Positions 15,769 through 24,137 of a DNA stretch of 64,000 nt are shown in pieces (the stretch's first letter is position 1; each line of letters starts with the position of its first letter). The notes under the pieces were generated by a model that was given only the letters and a program-made list of their open reading frames with translations, did not search any database and was not told the origin of the DNA. This DNA comes from JBBQLG01 sp964251665. Its GTDB lineage: Bacteria; Bacteroidota; Bacteroidia; Cytophagales; Spirosomataceae. Location of the stretch: positions 30,788 through 94,787 of the forward strand of contig CAXUKO010000022.1 in NCBI GenBank assembly GCA_964251665.1, in the 5' to 3' direction. The position numbers and the translations under genes were made by a program.

Positions 15769-16809
15769 TTATCGGGCGGTTTGGAACGGGGTGTTGGGAA
15801 AAATGGGCAACCGGTTTACCAACCCTACCAGCCGCTTTTCGAGGGGAGCGGGTGGTACACCGAGCATGTCGGCGTAGGTGTCGCCCATAAAGAAACGCAT
15901 TTCGCCCGCTGCGAGGTTCCGGGCCGTGTCCACATCAACTCCACCTCCCTGACCCGCCTGCTGCCCGATCGCATTCAGCAAGGCTTTGGTAAGGCCCTGT
16001 CCGGCTTCCGAAACGCCAAACTGACGTTTACTGATGATCCGATCAAGGTGATAGGCTTCGCGCAGATTCTGCGGCAACAGGTGTGCTGCTACGCCGTTGA
16101 TAGCTCCTGCTACATTAACATGATGCAGGTAGGCTTCTTCGTCGGCTTCGCTGGTACTGATACCGGCCTGCCGCAGTCCACGAATGACGATGTACGAAAA
16201 GGCACCGTTCGTACCTGCCATATCTTCCTGATTCACAGGAAAGCCCCAGTCCATGTTCCAGCGGCCGGACTGTAGGGTAAACCACCGGACAGCTGCGTGA
16301 ATCAGACGAACTTTCAGGGTATGCGAAACAGCCTGGCCGGAAGCCCAGGCTTTGGGGTTCATGATGGCAAACACCCATTCGCCGGTTTCCTGCAAGCGAC
16401 GGGCCGTATCATTTTTGATTCGCTCCGTTTGCCAGAGCACCTGCGCGCCGTCAGCCGCTAAGTAGCAGTAAGGAAGCGAAAAAGTGCCGAGAATAAGGCC
16501 AATCGTACCGGCATGTTTCTGGAAAAAGGCCATCCCCTGCGCCATTTTTGCCGGGTCGGCCCAATTGGGTAGCTGACTGTTGGTGGCGAAAAACGCCTGA
16601 ACTTCCGAGGGTTGATTGGTTGTATCAAAATCGCTGGTATCACCCAGCCACCGCATCAGCATTCCGACCACTGCACTCGGCCGCGCGTCTGCTACCGGCG
16701 AGGCCGCCACGGCCGCGATAACCGCATCAGCCGCCGGGTCGCCCTGCTGTCGAAAGCGGGTCATAAGGTCATTGGAAAACGTACGCGTCAATTTAATTGC
16801 CGTTGCCAT
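15769..16809 (-). CDS. MpaB/rubber-oxygenase-like (DUF2236) protein
   Basis: This 346-residue, mostly helical protein belongs to the DUF2236 family that includes latex-clearing protein (a heme b oxygenase) and fungal MpaB. The family signature KVRLIHAAVRWF is present (about 167-178), within which Lcp-type enzymes have key Arg/His residues, and a TNGAFSYIV helix follows near 200. No signal peptide is visible, so it should be cytoplasmic. Many such paralogues exist in Cytophagia with unknown substrates; an oxygenase role is a family-level inference. It lies 51 bp downstream of mnmE's start on the same strand. Confidence 0.8.
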   Translation of the reverse strand: MATAIKLTRTFSNDLMTRFRQQGDPAADAVIAAVAASPVADARPSAVVGMLMRWLGDTSDFDTTNQPSEVQAFFATNSQLPNWADPAKMAQGMAFFQKHAGTIGLILGTFSLPYCYLAADGAQVLWQTERIKNDTARRLQETGEWVFAIMNPKAWASGQAVSHTLKVRLIHAAVRWFTLQSGRWNMDWGFPVNQEDMAGTNGAFSYIVIRGLRQAGISTSEADEEAYLHHVNVAGAINGVAAHLLPQNLREAYHLDRIISKRQFGVSEAGQGLTKALLNAIGQQAGQGGGVDVDTARNLAAGEMRFFMGDTYADMLGVPPAPLEKRLVGLVNRLPIFPNTPFQTAR

Positions 16810-16856
16810 GAGTGCTGAAGTTACCGGTAAGGTAACGGCCCGGTGAAGAAATTGGT

Positions 16857-17627
16857 TTAGACGGTGATTCGTAGTCCGTCGTACCCCAGCCGAACGTGAA
16901 AGGGTAGTTCGCTCAACTCCCGGTCTACATCGCGGTGCAGACCGATCCGGTGGCTCATGTGGGTAAAGTAGGTGCGTTCGGGACGGAGCCGGTCAACGAG
17001 CGCAATGGCCTGATCGAGCGTAAAGTGGGAGAGGTGTTCAGTACGCTGAAGCGCGTCGAGGATCAGTACTTTGGTGCCGCGTACTTTCTCCAGTTCGGCG
17101 TCGCTGATGTGGTTCAGATCGGTCAGGTACGTAAAGTCGCCGATGCGGAACCCAAAAACGGGCAGCTGGTGGTGCATAACTTCAATCGGTGTAATGGAAA
17201 TACCCGTTACGGTAAACGGCTCATTCTGAATCTCATGGGCCTGCACCCGTGGGACGCCGGGGTATTTTTTAGCGGCAAAAATATAAGAAAACTCACGCTG
17301 CAACTGGGCCAGTACGGTGGCACGGGCATAGATGGGCATTTCCTGACCCGAGCGGAAATTAAACGCCCGTACCTCATCCAGACCGGCGGTATGGTCTTTA
17401 TGTTCGTGGGTGAACACAACCGCGTCTAACTGTTTCAGATTCAGCCGGAGCACCTGCTGCCGGAAGTCAGGGCCGGTGTCGATCACGATACGCTGTCCGT
17501 CCACTTCGATCAGCGCCGATGTTCGCAGGCGTTTATCCCGGAAATCCATCGACTGGCACACTTCACAGTCGCAGCCAATCAGGGGCACACCCGAGGAGGT
17601 ACCGGTTCCGAGGAGGGTTACAATCAT
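16857..17627 (-). CDS. MBL-fold metallohydrolase (PhnP-like)
   Basis: This 256-residue beta-lactamase-fold hydrolase has metal-binding motif HEHKDH (74-79), N-terminal TLLGTGTSSGVPLIGCDCEVC including the CxxC pair seen in PhnP, and later His residues in MHHQLP and THMSHRIG. PhnP is a cyclic phosphodiesterase and relatives act on nucleotides or phosphodiesters. The CDCEVC zinc site puts this gene in that group, but the substrate is unknown. A long inverted repeat directly precedes its start codon. Confidence 0.88.
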   Translation of the reverse strand: MIVTLLGTGTSSGVPLIGCDCEVCQSMDFRDKRLRTSALIEVDGQRIVIDTGPDFRQQVLRLNLKQLDAVVFTHEHKDHTAGLDEVRAFNFRSGQEMPIYARATVLAQLQREFSYIFAAKKYPGVPRVQAHEIQNEPFTVTGISITPIEVMHHQLPVFGFRIGDFTYLTDLNHISDAELEKVRGTKVLILDALQRTEHLSHFTLDQAIALVDRLRPERTYFTHMSHRIGLHRDVDRELSELPFHVRLGYDGLRITV

Positions 17628-17629
17628 AA

Positions 17630-17708
17630 TGATTGAATGATTGAGTTGTTGAATGATCGAATGGCTGATTTTTCAATTCAATCATTCAACAACTCAACCA
17701 TTCAATCA
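17630..17708. repeat. 33-bp-arm inverted repeat built of a TGA(A/T)TGA-like word
   Basis: Arms 17630-17662 and 17676-17708 are complementary at all but two positions, with a 13-nt loop. Each arm is made of repeated ATTGAATG/TTGAGTTG-like words. It fills nearly the entire gap between two co-directional genes and touches the start region of the MBL gene. A related but not identical repeat lies before ubiE. Confidence 0.9.
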
Positions 17709-17712
17709 CTAC

Positions 17713-18093
17713 TTATTTATCCGTGAGTTGATTGACGACTTCAACCAGCCGGTCGAAGTTGAGGGGCTTAACCAGAACATCGTTGAAGCCCGCCGTTTTA
17801 AACTCTTCTTCGGTATAGTTTTTGGCGTTACCGGTGATGGCTACAATGGGTACACCTGCTTTAGCACGGTCGGGTAGGGCGCGGATCTGCCGAACGCACT
17901 CCATCCCGTCCATAATGGGCATATTGATGTCCAACAGCAGGATATTGAAGTCTTCCTGAGCCAGGATATGCAGCACCTGCTCGCCGTTTTTGACGGCGGT
18001 AATGTTATAATTCTGAAACTCTAAAATCTTACGGGCCAGATTCTGGATGACGGAACTGTCTTCGGCAATCAGGACGCGTTTGGACGCTGACAT
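17713..18093 (-). CDS. Single-domain response regulator (CheY-like)
   Basis: This stand-alone receiver domain of 126 residues has the acidic pair Glu11-Asp12, phospho-acceptor Asp55 in LLLDINMP, Thr in AITGNA (about 87) and the conserved Lys109 in VKP. ATG at 18093 was chosen; an in-frame GTG at 18117 is less likely. With no output domain it should act by protein contact, such as in a phosphorelay or a hybrid-kinase pathway. No sensor kinase is adjacent, so its partner is unknown. Confidence 0.93.
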   Translation of the reverse strand: MSASKRVLIAEDSSVIQNLARKILEFQNYNITAVKNGEQVLHILAQEDFNILLLDINMPIMDGMECVRQIRALPDRAKAGVPIVAITGNAKNYTEEEFKTAGFNDVLVKPLNFDRLVEVVNQLTDK

Positions 18094-18282
18094 AAGGCGT
18101 TGGGGTTTGGTAAGCACTCGTTTGGGCAGGTGAAATTAGCGATAAAAACGAAAAGCCAAAACAGGATTTACCCGGTTACAGTCCGTTCGCTGACTTATGT
18201 CCAGATACTCATCACTTCGCTGGCTGACCTTTTTTTGGTTTCAGACAGAAATTGATTACCCGCTGCTCATGTCTGTTTCATG

Positions 18283-18314
18283 AAAAAGCCCTGCTAACGG
18301 AAGTGAGCAGAGCT
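18283..18314 (-). terminator. Rho-independent terminator of the 159-residue membrane gene
   Basis: On the minus strand AGCTCTGCT pairs with AGCAGGGCT (one G-T wobble) over a 10-nt loop and is followed by TTTT, 26 bp after the stop codon at 18340. Confidence 0.75.
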
Positions 18315-18339
18315 TATCGTAACCAGTACCTATTGGCAG

Positions 18340-18819
18340 CTATATTGCCGAATCAGCCGGTGCGGCCTGGGGTGTGGCCTGCGGTTGTGGCACGGGGGCC
18401 ATCTGCTGATTGCCGGGATTGCCCGGGTACATAGACCCATTGCCGTACGGACGTGGCTGATCGACAACCTCGACGCTGGTGATGTAGTATTTGGTTTCGC
18501 CGTTCCAGGGCAGTTTCAGAATTTTTTCTTCATAGTGAAGGGTAACCCGCTGACCCGTTTTCACGGCATCCGTAATTTGTTGAGCTACAGCATCATCCTT
18601 CACTGAAAAGTCGAAAAACTGTGGCGTTAGCGAGCCGGTTTCGCCCGAGAATCCGCCTACGTTCAGAACCCCTTCGTAGGTTTTGAAGACAAAGCCCCGG
18701 CGGCTGAATTTAGAGATGGTGCCCGCCCGTTCGCCATCACTGTAGCTCCAGCCGGTCAAGACGAATAAAATACCAAAAACAATGAGGAGAAAGATGCCCA
18801 GATAAAGAATGCCTTTCAT
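18340..18819 (-). CDS. Membrane-anchored protein of unknown function
   Basis: This 159-residue protein has one N-terminal membrane helix (GILYLGIFLLIVFGILFVL). Next comes a small beta-rich domain with the pattern DGERAGTISKFSRRGFVFKT, and a Pro/Gln-rich tail that looks disordered. A related group of short membrane proteins with the same S-x-G-x-R-x-G-x-x-x-K-x-S pattern is common in Bacteroidota without known function. A terminator follows the gene. The domain probably faces the periplasm or cytoplasm; topology is not certain. Confidence 0.75.
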   Translation of the reverse strand: MKGILYLGIFLLIVFGILFVLTGWSYSDGERAGTISKFSRRGFVFKTYEGVLNVGGFSGETGSLTPQFFDFSVKDDAVAQQITDAVKTGQRVTLHYEEKILKLPWNGETKYYITSVEVVDQPRPYGNGSMYPGNPGNQQMAPVPQPQATPQAAPADSAI

Positions 18820-18903
18820 GAAAAAGTCGGTTTAAGTAGGTGCGTGTTCCGCACAAATGAACAAAAATTTAGGGATATCCCCGATTTGAAACGGTTGCTA
18901 CCC

Positions 18904-18955
18904 AGAATTGTTCCCTGAGACGGCGACTTAAGTCGCCGTCTCAGGGAACAATTCT
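18904..18955. repeat. Perfect 52-bp palindrome 5 bp after the FtsX-type permease gene
   Basis: From 18904 to 18955 the sequence equals its own reverse complement, centred on ACTTAAGT with no loop. It extends through GACGGCGAC and the outer AGAATTGTTCCC arm. As RNA it would give a very long perfect stem with a minimal loop and probably ends permease-gene transcription. The lack of any mismatch over 26 bp suggests recent origin or gene conversion. Confidence 0.9.
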
Positions 18956-18960
18956 CTATT

Positions 18961-20202
18961 CTACTTCGCCCGGATCGCAATAACCGGGTCGAGCCGGGCC
19001 GCAATAACAGCGGGGATAATTCCCGAAATAATACCGATGGCACTCGATACACCGACGCCCAGCAGCACATTTCCCGCCGAAAGCTGCACATCCAGACTCC
19101 CCAGCTGCACAAGCGAGAGCAGGGCAACGAGCAGGATACCCGCCAGCCCGCCGACCAGACTCAGCAGGACAGCCTCGAACAGAAACTGGCAGAGGATGAA
19201 GTAATTTTTGGCTCCCAGCGATTTCTGAATACCAATCAGGTTGGTTCGTTCGCGCACGGAAACGAACATGATGTTGGCAATGCCAAAACCACCAATGAGG
19301 ATCGAAAAACCGCCGATAATCCAGCCCGCCAGCGTTAGCACCGTAAAAATGCCGCCAATGGCTTTAACAATGGCTTCGGGTCGGTTTATGGCGAAATTAT
19401 CCTCCTGCGTGGGTTTCAGGCTCCGTCGCGCGCGCATGACGCCCCGGATTTCGCCTTCGAGCTGCTGGAGTCCTTCGTCGTAGTCGTACCCTTTCACGGC
19501 AATCACCATTGCCGGATTCATGGACTGAAACAGCTTGGCAAAGGTGCCGTAGGGGATCATGCATCGGCGGTCGGGGTTGCTGCCCACGTCGAGCACGCTG
19601 CTGCCTTTCTTCTCCTGAACGCCAATCACGACGAAGTTCAGGCCCCCGATTTTAATCGTTCTGCCAACCGGGTACTGACCCGGAAACAGGGTTTGGGCCA
19701 CTTCATCACCGATGATGGTGACGTTACGCGATGCATCCATTTCCTGCGGGATAAAGTAGCGTCCCTGACTGATCGGAATTTCGGTAATCTTGTTGTAATC
19801 GAGTGTGACGCCCTGCACCCGAATGGGCATGCTGCTGTTGCCATTTTTAACGATAACGTTGTTTTTGCCGCTCAGAGCTACGACCGCGCTGGCATCTTCC
19901 AGGCGGGTTGTCAACAGTTTATATTCGGCGTAATTAGCTTCGGGCCGCTGGAAATAAAGCCACCATTTGTACTCGCCACCGAAGCCAAAGGGCCATTTCT
20001 GTACGTAGAGTACTTTGTCGCCAATAAAATTGAGGCTGTCTTTGATGTTGCGCTCCAGCGAATCGACAAGCGTGAACACGGCGATGATGGCAAAGATGCC
20101 CACCGTAACGCCCAGCAGCGAGAGGGTAGTGCGGAGAATATTGGACCGCAGCGCCTGCCAGGCAAAACGGAAACTCTCGAAGATCTGACGGATTGTTTTC
20201 AT
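18961..20202 (-). CDS. ABC transporter permease (MacB/FtsX family)
   Basis: This permease of 413 residues has one N-terminal membrane helix (LGVTVGIFAIIAVFTLV), a large periplasmic MacB core domain and three C-terminal helices forming the FtsX domain. Typical strings include GFGIANIMFVSVRERT and IGIQKSLGA. It belongs to the mechanotransmission class that moves lipoproteins, peptides or antibiotics across the envelope with an ATPase partner. No ATPase gene is adjacent. ATG at 20202 is chosen over an upstream ATG at 20244 because MKTIRQIFESF is the usual start of such permeases. Confidence 0.93.
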   Translation of the reverse strand: MKTIRQIFESFRFAWQALRSNILRTTLSLLGVTVGIFAIIAVFTLVDSLERNIKDSLNFIGDKVLYVQKWPFGFGGEYKWWLYFQRPEANYAEYKLLTTRLEDASAVVALSGKNNVIVKNGNSSMPIRVQGVTLDYNKITEIPISQGRYFIPQEMDASRNVTIIGDEVAQTLFPGQYPVGRTIKIGGLNFVVIGVQEKKGSSVLDVGSNPDRRCMIPYGTFAKLFQSMNPAMVIAVKGYDYDEGLQQLEGEIRGVMRARRSLKPTQEDNFAINRPEAIVKAIGGIFTVLTLAGWIIGGFSILIGGFGIANIMFVSVRERTNLIGIQKSLGAKNYFILCQFLFEAVLLSLVGGLAGILLVALLSLVQLGSLDVQLSAGNVLLGVGVSSAIGIISGIIPAVIAARLDPVIAIRAK

Positions 20203-20365
20203 ACGGTAGGGATGGGCCGGTGGGGCTGCCCCGACACGTACCATCTTTAAAACTACGCATTCTCTGCTCAGTCCCCAACTCTTTCCGGTTCAGGACGCTG
20301 CATAAGCGGATATTTGGTTTGTTTTCGTAGTTTAGTGGTTTCTGTTTTCTGCTTTTTCAATAGCT

Positions 20366-22168
20366 ATGCAGCCTGTTCTCCGCCGATTTTTTCCGTTTGC
20401 TTTTCTGGGCCTGAGCGTACTTTCCGGGGCCTTTGCACAGACGCCAGCCCCCAGACCCGCCGTCCGTGCGAGTCAGGGCGTCTACCAGTACACCGAGGAA
20501 GACCCTTCTGTAAAACCGTTTTTCTCCGACCGGGTGGGCGTTACGGGGCGCAATGGCATGGTGGCAACAGCGCACCCGGCTGCCTCACAGGTGGGGCTTA
20601 ACATCCTGAAAGCAGGGGGCAATGCGGTCGATGCGGCTGTGGCCGTTCATTTTGCCCTTGCCGTTTGCTACCCGTTTGCGGGTAATCTGGGCGGTGGTGG
20701 ATTTATGGTCTACCGCGACAAGGCTGGTAAATCCTACACGGTCGATTACCGGGAAAAAGCACCCGCAGCGGCCACCAAAGATATGTACCTCGACTCGGCC
20801 GGTAACGTGCGGGCGGGACTGAGCATGTCGGGCCATCTGGCCAGCGGAGTCCCCGGATCGGTCGATGGGATGGTTGAAGCGCACAAACGATTTGGTAAAC
20901 TAACGTGGGAACAGGTTCTGCAACCGGCTATCGACCTGGCTGAGAAAGGATTTCTGCTCACCGAACGTGATGCCACCGGGCTGAACCGCGTCAAAGCGGA
21001 TCTGGTAAAACAAAATCCCGGCAAAACGTATTTTTTCAGGAGCACTGCGCCGGGGGATACCAGCTCCTGGCACCGGGGCGAAACACTGGTGCAGGCTGAT
21101 CTGGGTAAGGCACTTCGCCGGATTCAGAAAAAAGGGCGTGACGGTTTTTACGCCGGGAAAACCGCAAAACTGCTGGCGGCTGAAATGAAGCAGGGGGGCG
21201 GACTCATTACCAAAAAAGATCTGGCCGATTACCATGCCGTCTGGCGGGAGCCTATTCTGGCTGACTACAAAAACTACCGGATCATTACCATGCCACCCAC
21301 TTCCAGTGGGGGCGTGGCCCTGGTGCAACTGCTGCGGTATGTTGAACCGTATCCCCTCCAGCAGTGGGGCTGGAACCGCGATTCGACGGTGCAGGTGATG
21401 ATCGAAGCGGAACGGCGCGTGTATGCGGATCGCGCTAAGTTTCTCGGCGACCCCGACTTTGTTAAAGTACCCGTGAACGAACTGGTGGGTCCTGCTTTTC
21501 TGAAATCCCGCTGGCAAAACTTCGATTTTGCGAAGGCCACCGATAGCAAAGCTATTAGCGGGGGCACCATTCCCGGCTACGAAAGTCTGGAAACCACGCA
21601 CTTCTCCGTTATTGACCACGATGGCAATGCCGTATCGATCACAACAACGCTCAATGGTGGCTACGGCAGCCGTGTCGTCGTGGGTGGGGCCGGGTTTTTC
21701 ATGAATAACGAGATGGATGACTTTAGCATCAAACCGGGCGTTCCGAACATGTTCGGCCTGGTGGGGAGCGCAGCCAATGCCATTGCACCGGGGAAACGGA
21801 TGCTGTCGAGCATGACGCCGACGATTGTGGAAAAAGATGGGAAGCTCCTTATGGTGGTTGGTACGCCCGGCGGCTCCACCATTATCACGTCGGTTTTTCA
21901 GACTATCCTGAACGTCATCGAACACGGTATGACCATGCAGCAGTCGGTCAACGCTCTGAAATTTCACCATCAGTGGTTGCCGGACAAAACCATTTTCGAG
22001 ACTAACGCTTTCTCCGACGCTACAGTGGAAAAACTCCAGAGCCGGGGTTATATTCTGGAACGCCTGACGAACACACTCGGCCGAATGGACTGTGTACTGG
22101 TCCGGCCCGATGGTACCCTGGAAGGGGCATCCGACCCCCGCGCCGACAACACCTCAATGGGGTATTGA
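20366..22168 (+). CDS. ggt: Gamma-glutamyltransferase
   Basis: This 600-residue precursor has a Sec signal peptide (residues 1 to about 25, ending FAQ). It is a self-cleaving enzyme that hydrolyses or transfers the gamma-glutamyl group of glutathione in the periplasm. The cleavage and nucleophile site is Thr410 in LETTHFSVIDHDG; the GGGFMV region (about 111-115) and the small-subunit loop MNNEMDDFSIKPG are typical. After cleavage the subunits would be about 385 and 190 residues. The gene is divergent from the permease and followed by a long inverted repeat. All catalytic signatures are intact. Confidence 0.97.
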   Translation: MQPVLRRFFPFAFLGLSVLSGAFAQTPAPRPAVRASQGVYQYTEEDPSVKPFFSDRVGVTGRNGMVATAHPAASQVGLNILKAGGNAVDAAVAVHFALAVCYPFAGNLGGGGFMVYRDKAGKSYTVDYREKAPAAATKDMYLDSAGNVRAGLSMSGHLASGVPGSVDGMVEAHKRFGKLTWEQVLQPAIDLAEKGFLLTERDATGLNRVKADLVKQNPGKTYFFRSTAPGDTSSWHRGETLVQADLGKALRRIQKKGRDGFYAGKTAKLLAAEMKQGGGLITKKDLADYHAVWREPILADYKNYRIITMPPTSSGGVALVQLLRYVEPYPLQQWGWNRDSTVQVMIEAERRVYADRAKFLGDPDFVKVPVNELVGPAFLKSRWQNFDFAKATDSKAISGGTIPGYESLETTHFSVIDHDGNAVSITTTLNGGYGSRVVVGGAGFFMNNEMDDFSIKPGVPNMFGLVGSAANAIAPGKRMLSSMTPTIVEKDGKLLMVVGTPGGSTIITSVFQTILNVIEHGMTMQQSVNALKFHHQWLPDKTIFETNAFSDATVEKLQSRGYILERLTNTLGRMDCVLVRPDGTLEGASDPRADNTSMGY

Positions 22169-22171
22169 CAA

Positions 22172-22239
22172 GTATCCCGGACGCCCACGTCCGGTCGTTT
22201 AGCGATTGGTCAAAAGCCGGACGTGGGCGTCCGGGATAC
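22172..22239. repeat. Perfect 23-bp-arm inverted repeat between ggt and the Gfo/Idh gene
   Basis: Arms 22172-22194 and 22217-22239 (outer GTATCCCGGACG) are exact reverse complements with a 22-nt loop. It follows the ggt stop by 4 bp and precedes the next ATG by 8 bp, so it fills the gap between two co-directional genes. It can act as ggt terminator or hide the next start. Confidence 0.9.
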
Positions 22240-22247
22240 CGCTATCC

Positions 22248-23360
22248 ATGAACCCGCTTTTGCTCTCGCGCCGAAATTATCTCCAAACCCTGTCGGTAGC
22301 TGCCGGCGGGTTATTGCTTGACCCTACCACCCTGTTAGCCGGGCAGGTGAGTAAGAGCGGGTCACCCAAAAAACTGGGCGTGGCACTGGTGGGTCTGGGT
22401 AACTATAGTACCCTGCAACTGGGTCCTGCGTTGCAGCAAACGCAGTTGTGCAACCTGACCGGTATTGTGACCGGTTCGCCGGACAAGGCTAAAGTGTGGG
22501 CGAACAAGTATAATATACCCGCTAAGAATGTCTACAATTACCAGACGTTCGATCAGATTCGTGACAATCCCGACATTGACATTATCTACGTCGTGCTTCC
22601 GAATTTCCTGCACGCCGAATACACCATCAAAGCGGCTCAAGCCGGTAAGCACGTCATCTGTGAGAAGCCGATGGCTATGAATGCTGCCGAAGCGGAGCAG
22701 ATGATTGCCGCCTGCAAAAAAGCGGGGGTGAGCTTATCGGTTGGCTATCGGCTCTACTTTGAACCGCACCATCTCGAAATGCGCCGACTCGCGGCCGAAC
22801 AGGTGATGGGTAAAGTTAAAGTGATCGAATCGGGATTGGGGTTTACCGTCCCGGGCCCCAATTCGTGGCGGCTGGACAAGAAAATTGGTGGGGGCGGGGC
22901 CATCATGGATTTGGGTGTATATGCCATTCAGGGTTCCCGACGCACCCTGAACGAAGAGCCAATCAGTGTAACCGCGCAGGCATTTACCTTCGACAAAGTT
23001 CATTTTAAAGGCATTTATGAGACGGTATTCTGGCAGTTCGAGTTTCCGAGCGGAGCCATAGCCCATTCTTCAACCACGTATTCATCGTATGTAGACCGGC
23101 TTTACGCCACCTGCGAACATGGCTGGTTTAAACTCGAACCGGCGTTCAACGCAACTGGTGCTCAAGGCATTACCAGCGCCGGGCCGATGGTTAGTGCCTC
23201 GCCCGCTTTTCAGCAAATCGCGCAGTTGGACGATTTCGCGCGGTCAGTGCTGGCCAGGGAGCGGCCCGTTGCGTCCGGCGAGGAAGGGCTCAAGGACATG
23301 AAACTCATCGGTGCCATTCTGCAAGCCGCCGATACAGGCCGGAAGGTTAAAATCGGTTGA
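22248..23360 (+). CDS. Tat-exported Gfo/Idh/MocA-family oxidoreductase
   Basis: This is a 370-residue NAD(P)-dependent oxidoreductase. The N-terminus carries a twin-arginine signal (SRRNYLQTLSVAAGG), so it should be exported folded with its cofactor. The Rossmann domain begins KLGVALVGLGNYS, and the family motif CEKPMAMN follows (about residue 140). The C-terminal half is the alpha/beta substrate domain. It resembles glucose-fructose oxidoreductases of the periplasm; the sugar substrate is unknown. The start is ATG 22248, after the hairpin; a start at 22206 would fall inside it and place extra residues before the Tat motif. Confidence 0.93.
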   Translation: MNPLLLSRRNYLQTLSVAAGGLLLDPTTLLAGQVSKSGSPKKLGVALVGLGNYSTLQLGPALQQTQLCNLTGIVTGSPDKAKVWANKYNIPAKNVYNYQTFDQIRDNPDIDIIYVVLPNFLHAEYTIKAAQAGKHVICEKPMAMNAAEAEQMIAACKKAGVSLSVGYRLYFEPHHLEMRRLAAEQVMGKVKVIESGLGFTVPGPNSWRLDKKIGGGGAIMDLGVYAIQGSRRTLNEEPISVTAQAFTFDKVHFKGIYETVFWQFEFPSGAIAHSSTTYSSYVDRLYATCEHGWFKLEPAFNATGAQGITSAGPMVSASPAFQQIAQLDDFARSVLARERPVASGEEGLKDMKLIGAILQAADTGRKVKIG

Positions 23361-23482
23361 CAGCGCGTTAGGTAGTAAACAGCCGCAAATCATCTGTAGA
23401 ACCGCAAAATTTTGCGTCTCTTAACCGGTTTTACCGCATGGTTGGGGTTATTGACAAAGGGTGAACGGTACTCTGTTGCCGG

Positions 23483-23938
23483 TTAGTTGATGCGCTGATA
23501 CCGAAGTGCCAGCCTACCCTGGATGGGTGAAACATACAGCTCAAGATACGTCCCATTCAACCCGCCAACTGATGCCTTTTGCGGGAATGTGCACGTTGGG
23601 CTGGAACACTGTACCCAGTCCGTATAAGTAATGATCCCAAGACTACTACAGGACGCATTGATGGGGCAATCGACCGGTTGATAGGTGTAGCGGGTCGGTT
23701 GGCAGCAGGCACGTTGAACCTTTCCGTTTGACCCAAAGTAATTAAGTAATCCATCCTGTCTAAACTCTATGGCAGGTGGCCTAGATTCAAGCGGAAAAAG
23801 CAGGGGTTGCCAGTTGCCCGCCGAATCCAGTAACGCTACCAGTGACCATCGGCCCACAATAGCGGTGTCTACAGAAAGATCTTTTCCACAGGTAGCCAGC
23901 AGCAGGGGCAATGCTAAAAGTAGGAGGTAGCGTTTCAT
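23483..23938 (-). CDS. Cysteine-rich lipoprotein of unknown function
   Basis: This 151-residue protein has a type II signal peptide and lipobox LLATC with Cys17 as the lipidation site. The mature part begins with a lipocalin-like strand (IVGRWSLVALLDSAGNW) and has seven further cysteines (including ACC, C-x(5)-C and C-x(4)-C) that may form disulfides. I recognise no specific function. It is on the opposite strand to the adjacent genes and alone in its unit. Confidence 0.75.
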   Translation of the reverse strand: MKRYLLLLALPLLLATCGKDLSVDTAIVGRWSLVALLDSAGNWQPLLFPLESRPPAIEFRQDGLLNYFGSNGKVQRACCQPTRYTYQPVDCPINASCSSLGIITYTDWVQCSSPTCTFPQKASVGGLNGTYLELYVSPIQGRLALRYQRIN

Positions 23939-24062
23939 CAGAGTCGGCTTTCAGGCAATGACCCGGTTTGTGACAGAAGCGTTGGAGATGATGCCATAAC
24001 CGACCGTTTTTTTCTTTTCCCGCTTACTTTGGCGAGGTGATTTCAAGCTTGGTTAATTGTAT

Positions 24063-24093
24063 TTTAATCAGATATTATAGTGTATTTAATCAG
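24063..24093. promoter_or_regulatory. Two direct repeats TTTAATCAG upstream of the 222-residue gene
   Basis: TTTAATCAG occurs at 24063-24071 and 24085-24093, spaced 22 bp (two helical turns), in the AT-rich promoter region 45 bp before the start. Might bind a regulator; no direct support. Confidence 0.3.
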
Positions 24094-24137
24094 TGGCTTT
24101 TGGTCGACGTGTACCTTTCATACAAAAACGATGAGTT

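Noticed and set aside
20900..21970. 356-residue minus-strand frame opposite ggt
   Set aside because: It lies wholly inside the ggt gene and has no family signature.
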